A stretch of 64,000 nt of DNA. Source: Prevotella sp. (GTDB lineage: Bacteria; Bacteroidota; Bacteroidia; Bacteroidales; Bacteroidaceae). The position numbers and the translations under genes are program-made. Location of the stretch: positions 1-64,000 of the forward strand of contig JAFTFO010000023.1 in assembly GCA_017449495.1 (NCBI GenBank), in the 5' to 3' direction. The notes under the pieces were generated by a model. It searched no databases. It had not been told where the DNA came from and saw only the letters and a list, made by a program, of their open reading frames with translations. This document shows, piece by piece, positions 8,248-16,809 of the stretch (its first letter is position 1; each line of letters opens with the position of its first letter).

Positions 8248-9271
8248 TCTGTCAAACAACAAGTCTAACCTTTCAGCCCCCCTCCCTTTGGGAGGGGCTG
8301 GGGGTAGGCTCTCTGTAGGTATATTAGGCGCTGCCGGCTACACAGGCGGTGAGTTGATCCGCCTGCTGCTGAACCACCCTGAGGCAGAGATCGTCTTTGC
8401 CAACTCAGAGAGCAATGCCGGCAACCCTGTGGCCGATGTCCACGAAGGACTCATCGGGGATACGGAACTGAGATTTACTGATCAGATGCCGTTCGAGGAT
8501 GTCGACGTAGTATTCTTCTGCTTCGGCCACGGCAAGAGTGAGCAGTTCCTCAAGGAGCACACCATCCCTGAACATGTGAAGATCATCGACCTGGCACAGG
8601 ACTTCCGTATCAAGGGCGACCATGATTATGTCTACGGTCTGCCTGAGATCAACAAGGAAGAGATTCAGAAGGCGCAGCACGTGGCCAATCCCGGCTGCTT
8701 CGCCACCTGTATCCAAGTGGCGCTTCTCCCTGCCGCCTACCTCAATCTATTAAAGGAAGACGTGGCCGTGAATGCCATCACGGGGTCGACGGGTGCCGGC
8801 CAGAAGCCCGGTGCCACCACCCACTTCTCCTGGCGCAACAATAACCTGAGCATCTACAAGCCCTTCCAGCACCAGCACATCGCCGAGATCCGTCAGTCGC
8901 TGAAGCAGGTGCAGGGCTACCTCGATGCCGACATCGACTTCATCCCCTACCGCGGCGACTTCGCCCGTGGCATCTTCTGTACGGCCGTCGTCAAGACGCC
9001 AGCCCCTGTGGAGGATGTCATCGAGGCTTATAAGGACTTCTACCGCGACGCCGCCTTCACCCACTACAGCGACAAAGCCATCGACCTGAAGCAGGTGGTG
9101 AACACCAACAAGGCACTGGTGCATGTCGAGAAGTACGGACAGAAGTTGCTCGTCACCTCTGCCATCGACAACCTCCTGAAGGGCGCCGTAGGCCAGGCCG
9201 TGCAGAATATGAACCTCATGTTCGGCATTGACGAGACGGCTGGCCTCAGGCTGAAAGCCTCCGCGTTCTAA
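8240..9271 (+). CDS. argC: N-acyl-gamma-glutamyl-phosphate reductase with repeat-derived N-terminus
   Basis: NADPH-dependent reduction of the acyl-glutamyl phosphate in arginine synthesis. The Rossmann motif VGILGAAGYTGGELIRLL, the catalytic cysteine in ANPGCFATC and GSTGAGQKPGATTHF are clear. The best start is ATG 8240, overlapping the DUF559 stop (8245-8247). From there the first 23 or so residues before LSVGILGAAG are unlike the family, which normally begins a few residues before the glycine motif. Residues SAPLPLGGAGGR are translated from the right inverted repeat. The native start seems lost to the insertion. The rest looks intact and functional. Confidence 0.92.
   Translation: MNNLSNNKSNLSAPLPLGGAGGRLSVGILGAAGYTGGELIRLLLNHPEAEIVFANSESNAGNPVADVHEGLIGDTELRFTDQMPFEDVDVVFFCFGHGKSEQFLKEHTIPEHVKIIDLAQDFRIKGDHDYVYGLPEINKEEIQKAQHVANPGCFATCIQVALLPAAYLNLLKEDVAVNAITGSTGAGQKPGATTHFSWRNNNLSIYKPFQHQHIAEIRQSLKQVQGYLDADIDFIPYRGDFARGIFCTAVVKTPAPVEDVIEAYKDFYRDAAFTHYSDKAIDLKQVVNTNKALVHVEKYGQKLLVTSAIDNLLKGAVGQAVQNMNLMFGIDETAGLRLKASAF
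8263..8310. repeat. Right 48-bp inverted repeat, inside argC
   Basis: Inverted partner of 7714-7761 with the same palindromic centre. It is read through in frame as part of the ArgC N-terminal extension. Confidence 0.8.
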
Positions 9272-9304
9272 GGGAAAGGTGAAAAGAAGTGAAAAGGTGA
9301 AAGG
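9272..9304 (+). repeat. Simple repeat tract (ggtgaaaa-type) after argC
   Basis: Near-copies of gtgaaaaggtgaaag fill the gap between argC and the next gene. The last GTG unit is the only sensible start codon of that gene. Confidence 0.7.
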
Positions 9305-11038
9305 GTGAAAAAATGGTTGCCGCTCATATTGGTGATGATGATGTCTGTGCTGCCTGTGGTGGCACAACAGCAAGAAGCATGCCCTGTTATCAAACTTGAG
9401 GCAGAGCGGTTGCCAGACCTCAACATCCCCCGTGCCGGACATGCGCTGTTCTATGCCCGTTCGGCCGAAGGACGCTTGCAAGGCAAGAATGGTGAACTGA
9501 CGGTGGCAGGAGGACACACTAACGGCTTTGTGCCCACGCCAACAGCGGAATACCTCAAAGACGGCAAGTGGCACACCATGCCAATGACCTACACCCATGA
9601 CTTCGGTCTCTCCGTGGTGCTCAAGTCGGGTAAGGTCCTTCTTGCCGGAGGATGTGAGCAGCCCACAGGCATCGGCCAGACTTACACTGCCGAACTTTAC
9701 GATCCGCAGACTCACACATTCAGAGGCTTTGGCAATATGCACCAAAAGCGCGTCTGGGCCTCAGCCTTGGAACTCGACAGTGGACAGGTGGTTATCGCCG
9801 GCAACTGGTATCAAAAGGACGGTATAGAGATCTTCCACGAAGTTCAAAGCAGCAGTGGAGACTACAAAGGGAAGAGCAGTTTCTCGTATGTTAAAGACGT
9901 GACAGCCGAACGCAGTACACCCTATATCTTCTGTATGGCTGATGGCGACGCCCTCATCATTGGCAGCAACGACATCAAGGGCGACACCATCCACAGCACA
10001 TTCGCAGACCGTCTGAAAGGCGACACCCTGCATATCCCCCTGTTCGAATCGTGGCAGCCATTGAAGATCAGCACCCACGACGATGCCATGAGCTTCATCG
10101 GTGACGAGGCAGAAGGCGACTACACCTATCTGATGCCCGTACAGAACAGCACTGGCCAGGTGGCTATTGCTCGTGTCAGCGACACTGATTTCAGCCTTTT
10201 GTCCACCGTCTGTCCTATTCCAATGTCCTGTCAGGGAGACGCCATCGAATACCTCACCAACGTCATCGTCGACCGCCAGGCCCTTCGTGCTTATCTTCTC
10301 GGCATCAGTACAAACCACCATGCAGTCTCAGAGAAGAACCCGCTATACGTGCTCTGTATCGACTATGACCAGACATCAACCAACGGCGGAGCACCCATGA
10401 CGCTCTACTATACCCAGCCACTGGATGTGGTGCCCAACAGCACACCACTCCTGACTCCCGAGGGCAATCTGCTGATAGCCGGAGGTATGGCAGGAAGAAG
10501 CAACTACACGCCCTCCAATGCCGTCTGGCTGCTCCGTGTGGGTGGAGAACCCGAAGTCGCTGGCAGTAGCAAAAACTATTGGACATGGATATTATTGGGC
10601 ATCGTCGTGCTGGCAGCCATCCTATTGGTCATCCGTTGGAGGAGACAAAAGCCGACACCTGCCATTCCAGAACCCATTGCAACACCAGAGACCGCAGAAG
10701 AAGATGTGCCCCGACTGATGCAGCACATCAACAGCATCATGGAGAGCCAGAAACTATACAAGAACAGCGAACTGAAACTTTCCGACCTTGCCAAAGCCAT
10801 CGGCAGCAACAGGCGGGCCGTCTCCGACTGCATCAACTCACAGGCAGGCTGTTCATTCAATCAGTATATCAACGCTTTCCGCACGGAACACGCCAAGCGC
10901 ATCATCCGCCAATACCCTGACAGGAAACTATCTGACATCTATATAGAGTCAGGCTTTGCCAACGAAACCTCCTTCTTCCGCACCTTCAAAGCCCTCACAG
11001 GCATGACACCCAAGGAGTGGAAGGACAAGGAACTGTAA
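9305..11038 (+). CDS. Membrane-anchored Kelch-propeller/AraC-type regulator (copy 1)
   Basis: A 577-residue single-chain transmembrane transcription factor by layout. Residues 1-20 are a signal peptide. Then come about 390 periplasmic residues with Kelch-like strands (GELTVAGGHTNG, GKVLLAGGCEQ, GQVVIAGNWY, GNLLIAGGMAG), a transmembrane helix at about 422-443 followed by basic residues, and a cytoplasmic AraC-type double HTH at about 471-577 (KLSDLAKAIGSNRRAVSDCIN, KLSDIYIESGFANETSFFRTFKALTGMTPKEW). No kinase or receiver domain is present, so an outside signal would pass straight to the DNA-binding part. It starts at GTG 9305 within a repeat, with no promoter of its own, so it is probably read from the arg promoter. 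A paralogue lies at 13775. Confidence 0.85.
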   Translation: MKKWLPLILVMMMSVLPVVAQQQEACPVIKLEAERLPDLNIPRAGHALFYARSAEGRLQGKNGELTVAGGHTNGFVPTPTAEYLKDGKWHTMPMTYTHDFGLSVVLKSGKVLLAGGCEQPTGIGQTYTAELYDPQTHTFRGFGNMHQKRVWASALELDSGQVVIAGNWYQKDGIEIFHEVQSSSGDYKGKSSFSYVKDVTAERSTPYIFCMADGDALIIGSNDIKGDTIHSTFADRLKGDTLHIPLFESWQPLKISTHDDAMSFIGDEAEGDYTYLMPVQNSTGQVAIARVSDTDFSLLSTVCPIPMSCQGDAIEYLTNVIVDRQALRAYLLGISTNHHAVSEKNPLYVLCIDYDQTSTNGGAPMTLYYTQPLDVVPNSTPLLTPEGNLLIAGGMAGRSNYTPSNAVWLLRVGGEPEVAGSSKNYWTWILLGIVVLAAILLVIRWRRQKPTPAIPEPIATPETAEEDVPRLMQHINSIMESQKLYKNSELKLSDLAKAIGSNRRAVSDCINSQAGCSFNQYINAFRTEHAKRIIRQYPDRKLSDIYIESGFANETSFFRTFKALTGMTPKEWKDKEL

Positions 11039-11069
11039 CTTCAGATTCTATTGCACTTTTGAAGAAAAC

Positions 11070-11144
11070 CGACTAACAGAACACGTTTTGTTAGTCGAAA
11101 GTGTTGTATTGTAAGTCGCCTTTCGGATTAATTTCCTATCTTTG
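11070..11144 (+). promoter_or_regulatory. Predicted operator and promoter of the metallopeptidase lipoprotein gene
   Basis: An inverted repeat CGACTAACA (11070-11078), N10, TGTTAGTCG (11089-11097), then a third half-site TGTAAGTC (11110-11117), then the -7 box TATCTTTG (11137-11144). The half-sites start 66, 48 and 27 bp before the -7 box. The same sites at the same distances lie at 15448-15522. No TTTG is present at -33; the third half-site takes that place, which suggests an activator-dependent promoter. The likely binder is the AraC domain of the upstream regulator. Confidence 0.75.
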
Positions 11145-11172
11145 TGCCAAAATAATCAAACAAAACCTCATT

Positions 11173-13629
11173 ATGATGACAACAAAGACAAAACCCAAAG
11201 GATGGATGCTCCGCCTGCTGAGCGCCCTATTTCTGACAATAGCCTTTACGGCCTGTAGTTCGACTGAGGATTCAATCGAAGACCCTACAAAGCCGCAAAC
11301 TCCTATCAATGACGATGACTGGCAAGTTGTCCACGCTACTGGTGGCACTATCACCAAGGACAGTCTCTCCATTACCTTCCCTAGCGGCACTTTTTCGAAA
11401 GATGCAAAGGTCGCTATCACGGAGGTGAAGAAAGGCGAGAGCTTTGGAGAATATGAAGTGACACCATTCTACCAAGTGATGTTGCCTGCCAAACTCGACA
11501 AAGCCATCACGGTTAAGATCAAATGCAAGGCAAAGAGCGACGAGATCCGCTGTGTAGCAAAATCCTCAGGATTTCGTAAATCTGTGATAGAGGACGTAGA
11601 GAGCTCTACAAGCCTTGAAGCCACCTTTTCCAATGGTGAATACCAAGTCACCTTGCCTGCAACAAAAAACAATGAGGATGACGAAAGCTCTACTATTACA
11701 ATTGGGCTCATCAAAGATATAGAAGAATCAAGCGATGGCCGGACTAGATCATTTGGTGATATACAAGGTAAGGTTGATAATATCGAATGGTATTACGATA
11801 TCGGGACATGGGAATATTATAAGATGAGTGCTTCCGATAGGAAGAAAGTCAATGATTTGAAACCCAAACTGAATGAATATATTGAAGCCGCCCTTAAGCA
11901 AATTCATAAACTTGATTTCAAGATCGAGGGCAATAGGAGGATACCATTTGTTTTTATTAACGATGTCCAAAAGCCCAATGCGTATGGATACTTTGTTCAG
12001 AATAAGAGATATGATGAATGGAGCAATATAGAATTGAATAGGGTAAAATTATTTAGTGGCATAGACGAAACAAGCATCAAGCAAACCGTCATTCATGAAT
12101 TACTTCACTATTATGAAGCCAGTTACGATCCACGTAGCCCATCTGATAAGAACTGGGGTGGCGAAGAGGCCGTCATCTCTGAAGCTGCCTCTGTATGGAT
12201 TGAGCAGTTTATGAATAATAAGAAACTGAATACATCTTTTGTAATGGGGTACATTTCCAATTTCATAAAGGGGCTTGAGGTTCCAGATTCCATCTACCCC
12301 AATGAATTTAATTCTTATTTGGATCCTCTTAAGTGGAGGTCAAAGTATCTCGAAAATTTAGGCTGGCATGGCTATGGTATGTCTGTGGTGCTCTATTATC
12401 TGACAAGTCCTACCAGTGGAATGAGTGGCTTCGATTTTGATTATAATTCAATTGCAGAAATTTTTAAACTCTGGAAATCAGATAAACGCTTTGCTGGCAG
12501 ATCATTCACTACTTTCAGAAGATGGCTGGGTGATCATAATTGTAGCAGTTTCGTTGACACAGACCTTTATGATGATTTTCTCATTGAACTATTGGATGGC
12601 AAGGTAATCCAACACAAAAATTTAAATCCGGCAGATTGTATAGACGAAAATAAAAATAATAAGCCAATTCAATTGAATAGTGATACGAAGAAAGAAGTTC
12701 CAGGGAAGTGTTTTAATCTCGGCTGTTCTATAGATAAGATTGCTATTGGGAAATACAAGAATACTGAAGGGGTGAAATCCTTCAAAGGTAAGGAAATTGT
12801 CATCAAACAGACCTCTCCCGATGTTAGGACGAGAGTGTTTGTACAAAGCCAATCCCAAAAGTTTGAACTCATAAAAGGTAAAACCATTAAGGGCGATTCA
12901 CTGGTTATTGATGGCGATGAATTTGATAAAATGATGGGGGGCGAGCAAAAGTACTTCTTATTTCCCGTCACCACCAATCACTCAGGACAGACTAAGTCAT
13001 ATGCATTTACTATTGAGATAAGAGATAAGAAGCAGGATACGCCTGTCGCTAAAGGAATGATAAGTAAGATGTATATGCTTGCAACGATGGCGGGAAAGAC
13101 TGATGGTGGATCTTCAACATATTTTGGCTTTGGATTCTCTACAGAGTCAGAACTTCATGCTCCCCCAGCAATCACTACCAAAAAAGATGGTTCAACTCTC
13201 CATGTAGAGTCAAGTCAGGAATTTACACATGCAATTCAATGGGGTCATCAAACAGAAAAACAGTCCGTTTCGTTCGACATCCTTAACTTTACAGGTGACC
13301 TTAAAAATGTCACAATCACCAATTTCAAGATCTATAGTAAAACTGTAGCAAGTGTTTCTCCCCCACCTGACGAATGGATTATAATGGGAGATGATGAAGA
13401 AGGCGAAATAGTATTAAATAACATTGTCAATCCTAGTGTCAAAGAAATGGACGATGGAACGATACGTCTCTATTTTAAGAACGGCACTTGGAAAGTTACA
13501 GCCGAATATGGACTTCTTGAAGTGATATCTGGTTATTGTATTAAGTCTGGTTCTTCTAGTTCTAGGACATATTCCTATGATGACAGTCAGGTCGCTGAAA
13601 TAGAGATGGAATTGTACTTCAACAAATAA
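11173..13629 (+). CDS. Large lipoprotein with HELLH metallopeptidase motif
   Basis: About 818 residues. A lipobox (IAFTACSS) predicts lipidation and probable export to the outer membrane. Near residues 50-120 is a ZU5-like beta domain (GGTITKDSLSITFPSGTF, KVAITEVKKGESFG). A zinc-peptidase motif HELLHYYEAS lies at about 308-317, with a downstream acidic helix GGEEAVISEAASVWIEQF that could give the third ligand, as in gluzincins. The C-terminal half is beta-rich and not recognised. Start is ATG 11173 (or 11176), after the -7 box at 11137; the longer reading frame from 11101 would begin upstream of the promoter. It is probably the target of the Kelch-AraC regulator before it. Confidence 0.75.
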   Translation: MMTTKTKPKGWMLRLLSALFLTIAFTACSSTEDSIEDPTKPQTPINDDDWQVVHATGGTITKDSLSITFPSGTFSKDAKVAITEVKKGESFGEYEVTPFYQVMLPAKLDKAITVKIKCKAKSDEIRCVAKSSGFRKSVIEDVESSTSLEATFSNGEYQVTLPATKNNEDDESSTITIGLIKDIEESSDGRTRSFGDIQGKVDNIEWYYDIGTWEYYKMSASDRKKVNDLKPKLNEYIEAALKQIHKLDFKIEGNRRIPFVFINDVQKPNAYGYFVQNKRYDEWSNIELNRVKLFSGIDETSIKQTVIHELLHYYEASYDPRSPSDKNWGGEEAVISEAASVWIEQFMNNKKLNTSFVMGYISNFIKGLEVPDSIYPNEFNSYLDPLKWRSKYLENLGWHGYGMSVVLYYLTSPTSGMSGFDFDYNSIAEIFKLWKSDKRFAGRSFTTFRRWLGDHNCSSFVDTDLYDDFLIELLDGKVIQHKNLNPADCIDENKNNKPIQLNSDTKKEVPGKCFNLGCSIDKIAIGKYKNTEGVKSFKGKEIVIKQTSPDVRTRVFVQSQSQKFELIKGKTIKGDSLVIDGDEFDKMMGGEQKYFLFPVTTNHSGQTKSYAFTIEIRDKKQDTPVAKGMISKMYMLATMAGKTDGGSSTYFGFGFSTESELHAPPAITTKKDGSTLHVESSQEFTHAIQWGHQTEKQSVSFDILNFTGDLKNVTITNFKIYSKTVASVSPPPDEWIIMGDDEEGEIVLNNIVNPSVKEMDDGTIRLYFKNGTWKVTAEYGLLEVISGYCIKSGSSSSRTYSYDDSQVAEIEMELYFNK

Positions 13630-13664
13630 TTATGTATTCACAAAGTTAGGTCATTAATCTTTTG

Positions 13665-13693
13665 GGGGCGGGCAGCGATGTCCGCCCCTTTTT
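13665..13693 (+). terminator. Rho-independent terminator after the metallopeptidase lipoprotein
   Basis: GGGGCGG (13665-13671), 10-nt loop, CCGCCCC (13682-13688), then five T. A near-copy with the loop GCAGCGACAT follows the BACON lipoprotein gene at 16582. Confidence 0.8.
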
Positions 13694-13720
13694 GTCTTTC
13701 TGAAGTTTTTCTGGCGAATG

Positions 13721-13752
13721 TTTGGCGGTCTCACGGAAAATGACTACCTTTG
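13721..13752 (+). promoter_or_regulatory. Promoter of Kelch-AraC regulator 2
   Basis: TTTG (13721-13724), 20 bp, TACCTTTG (13745-13752). It is a full consensus, unlike the activator-dependent type before the target lipoprotein. About 85 bp of this leader and early coding sequence reappear at 16718-16803. Confidence 0.7.
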
Positions 13753-13774
13753 CATCCAACTAAACAAACGTGAT

Positions 13775-15454
13775 ATGGCAACAACACGACCGAACTTCTG
13801 GCTGGCTATCCTGCTGTTCCTGCTTCCGACTGCGGCAATAGGGGGAACGGCCGATACCATCCCTTCAGGCTGTCCGATAGTCAAAATGGAAGTAGAGCAG
13901 TTGCCAGACCTGAACATCCCCCGTGCAGGCCACAAGGTGCTGGTGGCTGGTGGCGAATACGTGGTGTTTGGTGGTCATACCAACGGCTTCGTGCCAACGC
14001 AAACGGCTGAATATTTCAGGGACGGCGAGTGGCACGTGATGCAGATGACATATAACCACGACTTTGGCACGGTCATTTTGCTCAAGTCGGGCAAGGTGCT
14101 TTTGGCCGGCGGCGTGGCAGAGGACATTGGAGTCGGACAAACTTATACGGCGGAACTCTACGACCCCCAGAGCCATACCTTCGACGGCTTCGGCAGTATG
14201 AACATCAAGCGAGCCAAGGCCTCCGCACTGGAACTTGACAGCGGGAAGGTGGTTGTCGCCGGCAATTGGTATCATGATGACGGCATCGAACAGTTTGATG
14301 GCAAAATGTCCTTTTCATATATTAAGGATGTGAACCAGCAACGTTCCTATCCCATCATCATCCGTATTGCCAAGGATGATGCCCTTATCATAGGCAGCAG
14401 GAGCAACAAGGACGAGAAGATACCACCCATTGCCGACCGTCTGAAAGGCGATACGGTCAGAGTCCCCCTATTAGAGACGTGGCATCCTTTTGCTGGTATT
14501 GCTCCACTCAGCAATGAGAATTTCATTGGTGATGAAAGAAAAGAAATCTATTCTTATCTGATACCTGTTGAGAATGACAACGGCCAGGTGGCTATCGTGA
14601 AGGTGGAGAACGGACAGTTCTCGCTGCTGCCCACAGCATGTCCCGTCCCTATGCAATGTGAATGGGGCGGGATATGGTATAACAAGAACATCATCGTGGA
14701 CCGTCAGGCCCACCGTGCCTACCTCATGGGTATTAACAGCGATTTCAGGACAAGCCACGATGCGGGCTACCGCTATTATTTGCTGACCATTGACTACACT
14801 CAGACGACTGACGGCAAGCCTGCAACGCTGACACTCTATTATACAGATCCACTTCCGCTCATTTTTGACACTACACCCACTCTGACTTCCAACGGTGACC
14901 TGCTGATGGCCGGTGGCATGGCTCAAACCACATATTTCAAGCCTTCTGCAATGACATTCCTGCTGCATGTGGGAAGGCAGCCTGTAGCAGCAAAGAGCGG
15001 ATTCTCATGGCTGTTGCTTGTGGTTGTCTGTCTGGGAGTGCCGGCTCTGGTTTGTGGCCTGTGCCTTCTGTTCAGGAAGCACCGCCGTCCAACAGAACAA
15101 GAAGACCGTGAGCAAGTTGCCGACCCAGTCCTCATAAGCCGTATCTGCGAACTGATGGAAAACGAGAAGTTATACCTGAACGACAGTCTGAAGATAGCAG
15201 ACATCGCTTCGGCACTCTGTGTCAACCGCTATTATATCTCCGACTGTATCAATTCCGTCAAAGGCTGTTCGTTCGCCAAGTTTGTCAACACCTACAGGAT
15301 AGAGCATGCCAAACGTTTGTTGCGCACCCAGCCCGACATGAAACTCTCGGAAGTGTGGATGTCGTCAGGCTTCTCTACGGAGCGCACTTTCCTCCGTGCC
15401 TTTAAGTCCATCACAGGCATGACCCCAAGCGAATATAAAGCCCAAAACGACTGA
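13775..15454 (+). CDS. Membrane-anchored Kelch-propeller/AraC-type regulator (copy 2)
   Basis: About 559 residues with the same plan as the protein at 9305. There is a signal peptide (MATTRPNFWLAILLFLLPTAAIG), a Kelch-like periplasmic propeller (GEYVVFGGHTNGFVPTQTAEYF, GKVLLAGGVAE, GKVVVAGNWYH, GDLLMAGGMAQ), a transmembrane helix at about 409-431 and an AraC HTH in the last 105 residues (SLKIADIASALCVNRYYISDCIN, KLSEVWMSSGFSTERTFLRAFKSITGMTPSEY). Start at ATG 13775; the frame from 13718 lies upstream of the promoter. Its last codon and stop overlap the first half-site of the downstream operator. Confidence 0.85.
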   Translation: MATTRPNFWLAILLFLLPTAAIGGTADTIPSGCPIVKMEVEQLPDLNIPRAGHKVLVAGGEYVVFGGHTNGFVPTQTAEYFRDGEWHVMQMTYNHDFGTVILLKSGKVLLAGGVAEDIGVGQTYTAELYDPQSHTFDGFGSMNIKRAKASALELDSGKVVVAGNWYHDDGIEQFDGKMSFSYIKDVNQQRSYPIIIRIAKDDALIIGSRSNKDEKIPPIADRLKGDTVRVPLLETWHPFAGIAPLSNENFIGDERKEIYSYLIPVENDNGQVAIVKVENGQFSLLPTACPVPMQCEWGGIWYNKNIIVDRQAHRAYLMGINSDFRTSHDAGYRYYLLTIDYTQTTDGKPATLTLYYTDPLPLIFDTTPTLTSNGDLLMAGGMAQTTYFKPSAMTFLLHVGRQPVAAKSGFSWLLLVVVCLGVPALVCGLCLLFRKHRRPTEQEDREQVADPVLISRICELMENEKLYLNDSLKIADIASALCVNRYYISDCINSVKGCSFAKFVNTYRIEHAKRLLRTQPDMKLSEVWMSSGFSTERTFLRAFKSITGMTPSEYKAQND

Positions 15455-15522
15455 CAAAGCATCCCCTGTCAGTCGTTTTTGCTGTTTTGTCAGTCTTTCT
15501 TTCCGATTTGTCACTACCTTTG
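15444..15522 (+). promoter_or_regulatory. Predicted operator and promoter of the BACON lipoprotein gene, possibly also a terminator
   Basis: CGACTGACA (15448-15456), N10, TGTCAGTCG (15467-15475), third half-site TGTCAGTC (15488-15495), -7 box TACCTTTG (15515-15522). Half-site starts are 66, 48 and 27 bp before the -7 box, as at 11070-11144. The changed palindrome base covaries (A/T there, G/C here). Outer A and T runs extend the palindrome to 13 bp followed by T, so it may also end the regulator transcript. Confidence 0.75.
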
Positions 15523-15554
15523 CGGATATCAATGTAACACTAAATTAATTGAAT

Positions 15555-16553
15555 ATGAACAAAGGTAACAAACAAGACCGCTGGTATAGCGCATTAAGAG
15601 TATCGCTGGCTGTGGCATTCATTTCATTAGGATTCATGGCCTGCTCATCAAATGATGATAGTGACATCACACCGTCTCCCGACGCCCCCGCCCAGCAGGG
15701 TACCCTCAAGGTGAGTCCCACAGCACTTCACTTTGATGCCAATGGTGGCACACAGCGTATTGAGATAAACACCAAAGGCTATGAGTACTATGGAGGATTT
15801 GCCGATGATAACTGTGACACATGGGTCACCTGTTCCACATCAAATGATGGTGTGAATGTCAAGGTGTCTGCCAATACTACCGGCAAGGAACGCACAGGCA
15901 CCGTCTATGCCTTTGTCACCAACAATCCCAACGCTTCCTCTTTGAACGACATAACTTATACGACCATCAAGGTAACGCAGGCAGCGAACCAGAATCAGCC
16001 ACAGGAGCAGAACTTTTATATCGAGAGTGGAAGCGTCAACATGTACTATGCCATACTCTGGAGACGGGACGTTAATTTCAAGGCCACCGACGACGGCGTG
16101 TCCATCATCCCCAACAATAACGGCAACGGTAGAGGCGCTCAAGTCATCATTAAGCAGAAGGGGGTAGATTCAGGTGCCAATGCGGTCTGGGAATCCACGA
16201 TATCCTTCAATGTCGATGACCTCAGCCTCGTCGAAAGCAAGAAGGCTAAAATCAGCGACTTCAAGTACGAAATGAACAGAGAAGGTCGTGAACGCCAATA
16301 TTACGATTGGCACATAGCCTGGACGAAAACAACGACAAGACTGGAATCAGGCACAGCAAAATCCCAGGAGGACTCAGGACTCTGGTATTACACAAAGAAT
16401 GATCTCAACTACTTTAGCAATGAGACCATTTATTACGACCGATGGACGAAAGACATTTACTCTGAGCCTGAGGAAAAGACTGTCGTCAATGTGACGGAAG
16501 AAGTAACTGACGGAAGTAGCCTTTTCATTGGTCTGGTCATCAAGAAAAAGTGA
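15555..16553 (+). CDS. BACON-domain lipoprotein
   Basis: A 332-residue lipoprotein (lipobox LGFMACSS). Residues about 50-135 form one BACON-like domain (LKVSPTALHFDANGGTQRIEINTKG, GVNVKVSANTTGKERTGTVYAFV, TTIKVTQAA). BACON domains are carbohydrate- or mucin-associated modules of Bacteroidetes surface proteins. The C-terminal half (about 150-332) is unassigned and rich in charged residues. It follows the second Kelch-AraC regulator and its operator, so it is probably that regulator's target. ATG 15555 is chosen over the TTG two codons earlier. Confidence 0.8.
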   Translation: MNKGNKQDRWYSALRVSLAVAFISLGFMACSSNDDSDITPSPDAPAQQGTLKVSPTALHFDANGGTQRIEINTKGYEYYGGFADDNCDTWVTCSTSNDGVNVKVSANTTGKERTGTVYAFVTNNPNASSLNDITYTTIKVTQAANQNQPQEQNFYIESGSVNMYYAILWRRDVNFKATDDGVSIIPNNNGNGRGAQVIIKQKGVDSGANAVWESTISFNVDDLSLVESKKAKISDFKYEMNREGRERQYYDWHIAWTKTTTRLESGTAKSQEDSGLWYYTKNDLNYFSNETIYYDRWTKDIYSEPEEKTVVNVTEEVTDGSSLFIGLVIKKK

Positions 16554-16581
16554 CACCTCATGGATATGAGATACCACATAT

Positions 16582-16614
16582 GGGAGCGGGCAGCGACATC
16601 CGCTCCCTTCTTTT
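16582..16614 (+). terminator. Rho-independent terminator after the BACON lipoprotein
   Basis: GGGAGCGG (16582-16589), 10-nt loop, CCGCTCCC (16600-16607), then a T-rich tail. Stem and loop resemble those at 13665, as expected if the whole regulator-lipoprotein unit was duplicated. Confidence 0.8.
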
Positions 16615-16681
16615 GATTCAGTAGGTTTCTCATCCACCATCTGACTTCTCTTATCAAAATATTAAACTATATCCCTCAAAA

Positions 16682-16713
16682 TTTGGTGGATTTACTTTTT
16701 ATTCGTAACTTTG
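16682..16713 (+). promoter_or_regulatory. Promoter of the truncated third regulator copy
   Basis: TTTG (16682-16685), 20 bp, TAACTTTG (16706-16713). It is a full consensus and still apparently active, upstream of a gene remnant. Confidence 0.6.
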
Positions 16714-16735
16714 CAGTCGACTAAACAAACGTGAT

Positions 16736-16803
16736 ATGGCAACGACACGACCGAACTTCTGGCTGGCTATCCTGCTGTTCCTGCTTCCGACTGCGGCAAT
16801 AGT
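16736..16803 (+). pseudogene. Remnant of a third Kelch-AraC regulator (signal peptide only)
   Basis: From the leader at 16718 to 16803 the sequence matches 13757-13842 almost base for base. It encodes MATTRPNFWLAILLFLLPTAAI, the signal peptide of regulator 2, and then the match stops abruptly. The frame could run on to 16996, but the rest shows no domain and crosses a strong terminator at 16810. It is best read as the broken start of a third tandem unit. A short leader transcript with a 22-codon peptide is the alternative. Confidence 0.75.
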
Positions 16804-16809
16804 CATGGT

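Noticed and set aside
15444..15480. Simple terminator reading of the palindrome after regulator 2
   Set aside because: It may terminate, but the equal spacing with the site at 11070 and the extra half-site make an operator the better main call.
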